In this document: positions 8,830-14,832 of the stretch, piece after piece
How the letters are laid out: the number at the start of each line of letters is the position of its first letter
Numbering within the stretch: the first letter of the stretch is position 1
Assembly: GCA_003990745.1 (NCBI GenBank)
Contig: RBNI01003988.1
Coordinates: 1 to 14,832 of the forward strand
DNA: 14,832 nucleotides
Direction: 5' to 3'
Source: Jimgerdemannia flammicorona
Taxonomy: Eukaryota > Mucoromycota > Endogonomycetes > Endogonales > Endogonaceae
Translations under genes and position numbers: made by a program
The notes under the pieces: generated by a model
The model's database searches: none
Told to the model about the DNA's origin: nothing
The model's input: the letters and a program-made list of their open reading frames with translations, nothing else

Positions 8830-9995
8830 CATTATGGAATAAATTATCACCACATATACTGATGATAAAGAAGCTCAAGTACTCCAAGAAATTCTGAAAT
8901 GTGATGATGCTGACAAGCATACTCAGTATAACTAATACCAACTAAAGGATAATACTATCTACTATAAGGATAGATTGTATGTTCCAAATAACCGAGACCT
9001 CCAAAGGACTATCCTATTTAAATGTCATGATACCCCTACTACTGAACATTTAGGATTCGACAAATGCTATAAAGTTATCTTCCAAAACTTCTATTGGCCC
9101 CATATGACAGATCAGCTCAAGATGTACATCACTTCCTGTGATGCCTGCTAATACAACAAGTTCTCAACACTAGCAAAACCTGGACTACTCTACCCTATTC
9201 CAGTACCATCTGCTAATTGGGAACAAATCTCTATGGACTTCATTGTACAACTACCCTAAACCAAGAATGAGAAAGATGCAATTGTTGTCTTTGTGGATTA
9301 TCTCAGCAAACAAGCCCACTTTATGCCAACTACTACTACTGCAACAGTACCAGACATAGCTATACTCTTGTTTGACAACATCTTCCACTATCATGGTCTT
9401 TCTAAGATCATTATTAGTGACTGAGGCCCAAAATTCACCAGCCATTTTTGAAAAGCCCTCTATGCACACCTTGGAATGAAACTTGCACTATCCACAGCCT
9501 TTTTACCCTGAAACTGATAACCAAACTGAAAGAATGAACCAAACTCTGGAATAAATGCTAAGGAACTATGTTTCCTACAGATAAGATGATTGGCATGAAT
9601 ACCTCACCACAGTTGAGTTTACTTATAACAACAGCAAGCAAGCCTCTCTTGGAATGACTCTATTCTTCGCTAATACTGGACAAAACCCAAACACCCCTCT
9701 GACACTTATCCGAACTACTGATGAACCCTCCACTATTGAAGCTATTGAAGAATTCCTACTCTGAATACATAATCTAAGCCAGATCACAATCGAGAATTTA
9801 TCATGAGCTCAAGAACAACAGTCACAGTATGTTAACTAACACCGCTGAGAAGAAACTTTTGATATCGGAGAAAAAGTTCTACTAGACATCCGAGGATACC
9901 AAGTTGATAACCTCAAGTACAGACTATCTACAAAGCTAAATAGTAAGTTTATTGGACCATTCAAAGTTATTGCATAAGTCTCTCCTACCTCCTAC
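8830..9995 (+). pseudogene. Integrase domain, with +1 slip at 9500-9504
   Basis: The N-terminal HHCC zinc site has His at 9026 and 9047 and CxxC ending at 9146-9148. The catalytic core shows Asp in SMDFIVQLP (9236-9238), Asp in IIISD followed by a stop for Arg (9419-9421) and Glu in NQTERMN (9528-9530). Between the second Asp and the Glu the frame moves from 2 to 3 at a run of five T (9500-9504) where the expected TTT-TAC needs four. After this, YNNSKQASLGMT (about 9627-9660) and the C-terminal GPF motif (about 9954-9962) follow in frame 3. Stops are frequent near the slip. Confidence 0.93.
9500..9504 (+). other. One-base insertion in a T run breaks the pol frame
   Basis: TTTTT here replaces the four T expected for Phe-Tyr in the conserved TAFYP/TAFHP block of integrase. 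All domains before it are in frame 2 and all after it in frame 3. A sequencing or assembly error at the homopolymer is possible. Confidence 0.8.
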
Positions 9996-10124
9996 AAATT
10001 GGCACTACCAGATACCATTAGGATTCACCCAGTCTTTAATGTTCAATATCTTAAGCAATACAATGAGAATGATGAGCTATTTCCAAACCGAACCATAAAA
10101 CCACCTGCACCTATCATTATTAAT

Positions 10125-10298
10125 GACCAAGAAGAGTACAAAGTTGAACAAATCCTCAACAAATATGGCAACAAGAACCACCCTGAGTACCTTGTCAAAT
10201 GGAAAGATTACCCGATCCATGATACAATATGGGAACCCAAGACCAACCTCCAGAATGCTACTGACTTAGTTCAGGAATATGATTCCTTGAATAACTAA
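10125..10298 (+). pseudogene. C-terminal chromodomain
   Basis: The segment EYKVEQIL...EYLVKWKDYPIHDTIWEP (10134-10247) followed by an acidic helix is a classic chromodomain: KVE strand, aromatic positions, YLVKWKGY-like block with Asp for Gly, and WEP. In chromoviruses this domain follows the integrase and can steer insertion toward heterochromatin marked by histone H3 methylation. It forms the last, uninterrupted part of the frame, from about 9999 to TAA at 10296-10298. The location of this copy within repeat-rich DNA fits that role but does not prove it. Confidence 0.93.
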
Positions 10299-10715
10299 AA
10301 CTGACTACCCAGCACTTATCAGTATATACTATATATTACCCTCTCGAACATTATAATTATCATAAACAAAAAATCAAGAACTCAGCAAGCTAAGACAAAA
10401 AAATACCAACCCTCTGGAAAAATAGCAAAACTGAAAGCAAGTCTATTCTCCCTGTACCACTGGTGAGAAACGAGGCATAGATATTTAAGAAGATTCCTTA
10501 GAGGAAATTCTCCAGCAGTAAATGACATCAGAATCACTTCCAGTACATAGTATTGAATATATGATCCTTTAACATGTGAATCCAATGTATTAGGCAACTG
10601 TACTATGAGCATGCCATTTTCTGAAAAAAATGGACTTTATCAAACTTTTGACCTTCCAAATGGTGTAACAATACTAGAACAAAATTAGAAGGCCCCGATG
10701 AGGACATCAAAAGCT
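10299..10715 (+). other. Internal 3' non-coding region of the gypsy element
   Basis: About 415 bases between the polyprotein stop and the polypurine tract. It is AT-rich, with no open frame I can support and no known motif. Confidence 0.6.
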
Positions 10716-10728
10716 AAGAAGGAGAGAG
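10716..10728 (+). other. Polypurine tract
   Basis: AAGAAGGAGAGAG ends two bases before the TG of the 3' LTR. An all-purine run at this place is the expected plus-strand primer site in LTR retrotransposons. Confidence 0.85.
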
Positions 10729-10842
10729 TTGTAAGTGCACAACCTCCAAGCCACCAAAATCACATGTCACCCTCTAAACAAGCCACTGAAATCACATACA
10801 ACCTCTGAACAAATCTGAAAATTACCTGCAAGATCACAAAGC

Positions 10843-10880
10843 TGAGTCAAACTGAAGTTACAGCATATAAAGCTGAGTCA
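10843..10880 (+). promoter_or_regulatory. Paired TGAGTCA motifs in the 3' LTR
   Basis: TGAGTCA at 10843-10849 and 10874-10880 keep the 31-bp spacing of the 5' LTR. The second is preceded by TATAAAGC as in the 5' copy; before the first, TATAAAG has become CACAAAG or the reverse. Retention in both LTRs is consistent with a bZIP-binding role, which remains inferred. Confidence 0.45.
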
Positions 10881-10940
10881 ACACGAAGTCTTGAACACAC
10901 AAGAACATTTCTGAATACTTCTCTATAATATCCCTTTACA

Positions 10941-11405
10941 CAACTACTCCTAGTATAGCAATATTATAAATAGCAAATAAACCTATTTAATAATCCACAA
11001 ACCACTCTTAAGTAAATCCACTCTCCATTAGGTCCCACTCCTAACCCCGTCATGAAATTTCCTAATTTGGTATTGTCTGCAGCGATATGCTGATTCAACT
11101 ACTCCTAGTATAGCAATATCATAAATAGCAAATAAACCTATTTAATAACCCACAAACCACTCTTAAGTAAATCTACTCTCCATTAGGTCCCACTCCTAAC
11201 CCCATCATGAAATTTCCTAATTGGGTATTGTCTGCAGCGATATGCTGATTCAACTACTCCTAGTATAGCAATATCATAAATAGCAAATAAACCTATTTAA
11301 TAACCCACAAACCACTCTTAAGTAAATCTACTCTCTATTAGGTCCCACTCCTAACCCCATCATGAAATTTCCTAATTGGGTATTGTCTGCAGCGATATGC
11401 TGATT
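10941..11405 (+). repeat. Three tandem 155-bp units in the 3' LTR
   Basis: Units run 10941-11095, 11096-11250 and 11251-11405, each starting caactactcc. Units 2 and 3 differ by one base that I can see (ctccatt versus ctctatt). Unit 1 differs from them at about five positions. Each carries AATAAA. The sequence after unit 3 (caactaaactgg) matches the single-copy 5' LTR, so two units were gained. The CAACT pentamer at both edges is a plausible homology for slippage or unequal exchange. Confidence 0.95.
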
Positions 11406-11649
11406 CAACTAAACTGGTCTTAGTTTCTTGAACTTCCTGAAATACAGAAAATCCTGAACATCTAGAACTAGTCCAAAAAAGGACTTTGGTTGAGATGTTA
11501 ACCTGATTTTGAAATCAATAAGTATAAAGGACATACTCCATATGAAATTGATCTTGACCATAAGAAAATGGTCTCTCAGAATATCCAGAACTTCCAGAAA
11601 ACCCTTCCAGAACTACGTAATAATTACCCTAAAAAGCAACCCTCTTACA

Positions 11650-11654
11650 GGAGA
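11650..11654 (+). repeat. Target-site duplication, right copy (GGAGA)
   Basis: The five bases after the 3' LTR, one transition from GGAGG at 3603-3607. LINE coding resumes at 11655. Confidence 0.75.
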
Positions 11655-12015
11655 AGTACAGGTAGAAGGAGTGGTGAACTGGATAAGTGGGTGGAGGTAG
11701 AGACCCTTAGCTCCTTAGAGGATATGGGCAGAATATGGTAGGGTGATAGGAGGGTCTATACATACTAGGTGAATGGACTGGATATGAGGATTGACTAGAT
11801 TCTGATGACTGAATATTGGGGTATTGATGTTTGGAGAACATTGACAGTAGAGTAGTATCCTTGGTCTGATCACTGAGGGCTATTGGGGCAGGGACAGTTT
11901 GGGGAGAGTGGAGATGGACCCAGACATTGGCACCTTAACTCCTCTCTGCTGGCCAAGCAGGGTTTGTGGGACCCATGAGTGGCAGATGTCCAAGTGAAGA
12001 TTACTATCTAGATAA
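11655..12015 (+). pseudogene. LINE ORF2, C-terminal part of the endonuclease
   Basis: Frame 3 reads on from the LINE frame broken at 3607. Blocks are SGELDKWVE (about 11670-11696), RRVYTY (about 11746-11763), MRID followed by a stop (11784-11798; relatives have SRID) and SDH (11865-11873), the last being the catalytic His block of APE-type nucleases. Stops interrupt it near 11736, 11766, 11796, 11853 and 11874. It belongs with the N-terminal half at 3148-3607. Confidence 0.85.
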
Positions 12016-13480
12016 GTGAGGATACTGCTGTGGGTGTCTGGTGGATGAGGCTGAAGAAGGCTACAAGGGTTTATTGGGGAGGAGCTGGTAGGGAGACTGG
12101 GAGGCAGAGAAGGAAGAGAGTGTGGTGTGCTTCCAATAGGCTGATTAGATTGCAGATAGAGTGGGTCAAGTTGCTTTGCTCTGAAGTAGTGGAGGATTGG
12201 AGGTTGGAGTAGGCAAAACTAGAGATGATAGAACTGCAATATATATTGCAAGCTGAGGAGGAGATTTGCATAAAAGAAATGGCTGCCAGACTATGGTGGC
12301 AGGGGCTTGAGGAGAGAGAGCAGCTCACTAGATATCTGTCAAGGCTCCTCTAAGCTAGAAGAGTACAATACTGATAGAATGGGGTCTTGGATACTGAGGG
12401 GGATATGGTGCATACCACACAATAGATCTTGGGAGTACTGAAGGAAAGATGGTGGGGTCTGTGGAGTAAGGAGGAAGAGGGTACTGATGAAGAGGTGATT
12501 GAAGACTCCCTGGAGGAGTGGGGGCTGCCACAAGTAGAAGAACTGAGAGATTTGATCTTACTGGTCCAAGAGAAGGAAATCCAGAGAGTCCTTGCAGCAA
12601 CTAAGCTAGAGACGGTGCCTGGTGAGGATGGGTTACCTTGGGACTTCTGGAAGAAGATGGCACAGGTCCCTGGAGTTTTAGAAGAGATGGCTGCCCTATG
12701 TGATCATGTTCTTCTAAATGGTGAGTGGGTTGGAGAACAGGACTTGGGGCTGGGGCCTTATTATATAAAGATAAGGAGAGGAGAGAGGACTGGAAGAACT
12801 GGAGGCCAATCATGCTTCTGGATATAGACAGGAAGATGGTAACTAAGGTGATTATTACAAGGCTATAGAAGGTTGCCCAACAGGTGCTGGGTGAGGAGCA
12901 GGGGGGCTTTGTAGGTAGCAGACTTATCAGGGATGGGACTGCCTGGGTGCATGGCATCATTGAAGGGGCCAGAGCTTGCAGACTAGATGGAAGATTGGTC
13001 TTTTTGGACCAGAAGAAGACCTACAACTGTGTTCAGCGGGTTTGGCTAGATAAGATACTGGACAGAATTGGTGTTCCCCCATATTTTTGAGCTTCTATAT
13101 TGAATTTGTTGGAGGGTAATAGGGCAGCACTAATGTGTAATAGTCACTGGGGTTTGGCATTTTCCTTGGGAAGAGGAGTTCCTCAGGGAGACCCACTGTC
13201 TCCTATCTTTTATGCTCTCTCATTGGAACCTTTGATAGATAGGATACATCAGAGAGTGGCAGGGCTCTCTATGTATGGTGTGGTGTGGAAGGTGGGGGCT
13301 TTTGCAGATAATATGGTAGTTAGACTTGGATTGGTAGCAGATATTGAGGCACTTAAGAAGACAGTGGAATAGTATGAGGTATACTCTGGGGCAAAACTCA
13401 ACTGGTATAAGTGTGAGACAATGGTGTTAGGGAATGGGCTAGTGAGAGGGGATGTCATTGGAACAATTGTCTCCACAGGA
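12016..13480 (+). pseudogene. LINE ORF2, linker and reverse transcriptase
   Basis: A charged linker in frame 3 (12030-12590) leads to PGEDGLPWDFWKKM (about 12618-12659), the entry block of LINE RTs. Between about 12735 and 12755 the match moves to frame 2, so an indel is present; after it come LLYKDKERREDWKNWRPIML (about 12756-12815), GGFVGSRLIRD, motif A FLDQKKTYNCV (about 13001-13033), motif B GVPQGDPLSPIFYAL and motif C FADN (13301-13312). The usual box C is (F/Y)ADD; the second Asp is Asn. In motif A the usual AFD/AYD is TYN. SGAKLNWYKCETMVLG (about 13388-13435) follows. Stops near 12869, 13088, 13370 and 13490 also break it. Confidence 0.9.
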
Positions 13481-14728
13481 GAGGTGGTATAATATTTGGG
13501 CATCTTTCTTTCAGTATATAGTTCTGTCTTACCTCGAGTATGGTGAGAGAGGAGAGTGGCTATTTGGGGGGAGGCTCTTAAAGGTTGAGGGGGTCACCAC
13601 ATCTCCCTGGCAGAGTGGGTATCAATTCTGAATGTCTATTAGTTCCCCAAGCTATGGTATGTGGCCTATTACTTAGATTTCTCAGCTTGGGTGGTGAAGA
13701 GACTGACAAAACTGACTAGGGATTGGATTTGGGCAGGAGGGAGATCCCAGATCAGTTGGGATACTCTTGCAACACCAGTAGTTAGGGGAGGACTAGGCCT
13801 TGTGGATTTCCCTAAGTGGCTACACTGCCTGTGAGCCTGGTGGTTGAAGAGAGCCATTGAACTGCAGGGAGGGGATTGGATACCACTGATGCAGAAGATG
13901 TGGGAGATAAGGTACTCCCCTCAGGAGTCCTCAGGGGATTTGCTCTCTCTGGTGGGCCTGACTGAAAGCTGACAGCTATGGTATAAGGGCTTCTGGTGAG
14001 GGATGGTGGAGGGAGCTCATCGAATAGACCTGCACTGGTGAGGAAATGAGGAGGAGGTACTGGGGGGTCTGGCTATGTAGAGGTGAGACAGACTCCTTCT
14101 GGGGGGTGTTCTGCTTGCTGAGTTTGATATTAGTGATGGAGTAGAGTGTTAGTGAGGACTTGGTCAGGATCTTTGACTGAGTAGTTGGCAGGCAGTGGGG
14201 ATTGGCGAGGAGTGAGACTGGGCAGGAGTCTGGTCATAGAGTGCTGAGGTACAGAGGTGGCTTCCTCCCAAGTTCTGGGTAGTATGGTGGCAGATGCTGA
14301 GGAGGAATGTCATATTAAATTTCCATGCTGGGCATCTGATAGATGGTGGCCAATTTGAGTGTGAGGAGTGTTACAATGTAGGGCAATTTGGAGAATTTGT
14401 GCAAACACCAGAACATTGGTTAGGAGAGTGTGAAGTTCTTGGGGACTTTTGAATAGTGATAGGGGACTGGCTGGGTGTAGTGAGGAGGCCAGATAGAGAG
14501 AGAGGTCACTGGGAGGATTTGAAATCTTGTTTAGTGGGGGGTATCGGCAATGGTTGGCTTACTATAGGGTGGGTTTTAGCAGTGTGGGTAGGGCTGGCTG
14601 GATATTGGCTCTTTGTTTTTGAGGAGGGGCACCAGATAGGTGTCCAGGAGAAGTTGTTAAGGTGGGAGGGGTTATTGAGTGATTTGCTGACTAGGTGGTG
14701 GATTGGTTGGAGTCCCCAGAGTGAGTGA
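13481..14728 (+). pseudogene. LINE ORF2, C-terminal region with CX2C...HX4C motif
   Basis: Frame 2 continues to TGA 14726-14728. SKLWY-like LWYVAYYLDF (about 13653-13682), a Trp-rich DWIWAGGR stretch and RGGLGLVDF (about 13784-13812) are the usual post-RT blocks. The zinc-binding tail has Cys 14360, Cys 14369, His 14414 and Cys 14429, spaced CX2C...HX4C, like the zf-RVT tail of L1-like LINEs. In L1-type elements this tail binds nucleic acid. Many TGA and TAG codons occur, densest between about 13960 and 14240. The last 90 codons (14456-14728) are open and Trp-rich. Confidence 0.8.
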
Positions 14729-14832
14729 CATCACTGACTGGTGGAAGGGATTTGTGAACAGAGTGGTGGATAAGTGGTGCTGATGTCTGACAAAGTGGTC
14801 TTTTATTGCAAGAGGGTAGAGGGGGGGGGAGG
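14729..14832 (+). other. Window end, LINE tail or 3' UTR
   Basis: No motif is recognised after the TGA at 14726-14728. The stretch is G-rich like the LINE and ends with nine G in a row. It could be the C-terminus after a stop-type mutation or the 3' untranslated region. Confidence 0.4.

Larger units (their letters stand above)
4220..10298 (+). pseudogene. Single-frame gag-dUTPase-pol polyprotein gene, disrupted
   Basis: Recognisable domains follow one frame (frame 2) from the 5' leader to 9499 and continue in frame 3 from the T run at 9500-9504 to the TAA at 10296-10298. That is about 2,025 codons, with no frame change between Gag and Pol. Many TGA, TAG and TAA codons interrupt it, mostly where relatives have Arg (CGA), Trp (TGG) or Gln (CAA/CAG), as expected from C-to-T or G-to-A change. 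No start codon could be identified; the frame is open back into the LTR. Order: Gag extension, Gag, zinc knuckle, dUTPase, protease, RT, RNase H, integrase, chromodomain. The domains are described one by one below. Confidence 0.9.
3608..11649 (+). mobile_element. Ty3/gypsy LTR retrotransposon, chromovirus with dUTPase, full length, inactive
   Basis: An 8,042-bp element with both LTRs, a candidate primer binding site, a polypurine tract and one gag-dUT-pol frame ending in a chromodomain. Reverse transcriptase precedes integrase, the Ty3/gypsy order, and the GPF integrase tail plus chromodomain place it among the chromoviruses. LTR termini form a 6-bp inverted repeat (TGTAAG...CTTACA) in the 3' LTR; in the 5' LTR the first motif is TATAAG. 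It sits inside the LINE endonuclease gene. Many in-frame stops, a +1 slip and lost catalytic residues make it non-autonomous. Length is large for a single-frame chromovirus, which fits the extra dUTPase domain, the N-terminal Gag extension and the enlarged 3' LTR. Confidence 0.95.
10730..11649 (+). repeat. 3' LTR (920 bp), enlarged by tandem units
   Basis: Starts TGTAAG and ends CTTACA, a perfect 6-bp inverted terminal repeat. It matches the 5' LTR end to end, plus a 12-bp difference near 10770-10795 and two extra copies of a 155-bp unit (310 bp). It keeps the TATAAAG (10866-10872) and both TGAGTCA motifs. Confidence 0.95.
11650..14832 (+). mobile_element. LINE, 3' segment
   Basis: Continuation of the LINE from 3607, again G-rich on the plus strand. 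It carries the endonuclease C-terminus, reverse transcriptase and the CCHC tail. No poly-A or simple-repeat 3' tail is reached within the window, so the right boundary lies beyond 14832 or is undetermined. The last 100 bases hold no recognised motif and end in a run of nine G (14821-14829). Confidence 0.9.

Noticed and set aside
4220..10298. Reassigned TGA codon (for example TGA read as Trp), since many breaks are TGA
   Set aside because: Some TGA codons stand at conserved Arg positions and others at Trp, and TAG and TAA occur at Gln positions. Mutation from CGA, TGG, CAG and CAA explains all of them.
10941..11405. CRISPR or satellite array
   Set aside because: There are only three 155-bp units with no spacers, and they are part of the LTR, as the single copy in the 5' LTR shows.
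12071..12960. Minus-strand open frames opposite the LINE ORF2
   Set aside because: They mirror the G-rich coding strand, have no recognised domain, and the plus strand carries clear endonuclease and RT motifs.

Overview
This window looks like a stretch of repeat-rich, probably heterochromatic DNA from a eukaryote, most likely a filamentous fungus. Reasons: a Ty3/gypsy chromovirus with a C-terminal chromodomain, a LINE with APE-type endonuclease, reverse transcriptase and a C-terminal CCHC motif, strong CpG poverty, and a heavy load of C-to-T and G-to-A changes resembling repeat-induced point mutation (RIP). I cannot name the species. I see no intact host gene, no tRNA or rRNA and no prokaryotic feature. 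Every coding region here is a broken transposon gene.

Layout. (1) 1-1085 is very AT-rich. Inside it, about 271-690 is a reverse-complement LTR of the same family as the gypsy LTRs further right, changed almost entirely by transitions. (2) About 1086-3607 is the 5' part of a LINE: a degenerate ORF1 (1177-3115) and the N-terminal half of the ORF2 endonuclease (3148-3607). (3) 3608-11649 is a complete 8,042-bp Ty3/gypsy element inserted in the LINE endonuclease gene. It has a 598-bp 5' LTR, a 920-bp 3' LTR, a candidate primer binding site, a polypurine tract and a 5-bp target-site duplication (GGAGG/GGAGA). (4) 11650-14832 is the rest of the LINE: endonuclease C-terminus, reverse transcriptase and a CX2C...HX4C tail. 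The LINE 3' end is not reached.

The gypsy element reads as one long frame (about 2,025 codons from about 4220 to 10298). It is broken by many stops and one +1 slip in a T run at 9500-9504. Domain order is Gag N-region, Gag with CCHC zinc knuckle, dUTPase, aspartic protease, reverse transcriptase, RNase H, integrase, chromodomain. The most unusual point is the dUTPase domain between the Gag zinc knuckle and protease, in the same frame. It has all five motifs recognisable, but the expected catalytic Asp in motif 3 is Asn. The second oddity is the 3' LTR, which carries three tandem copies of a 155-bp unit present once in the 5' LTR.

History inferred from the nesting: the LINE inserted first, the chromovirus then landed in its endonuclease gene, and transition-type decay followed or accompanied this. 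Removing the chromovirus and one target-site copy in silico makes the LINE endonuclease frame run on without a shift across 3607/11655.
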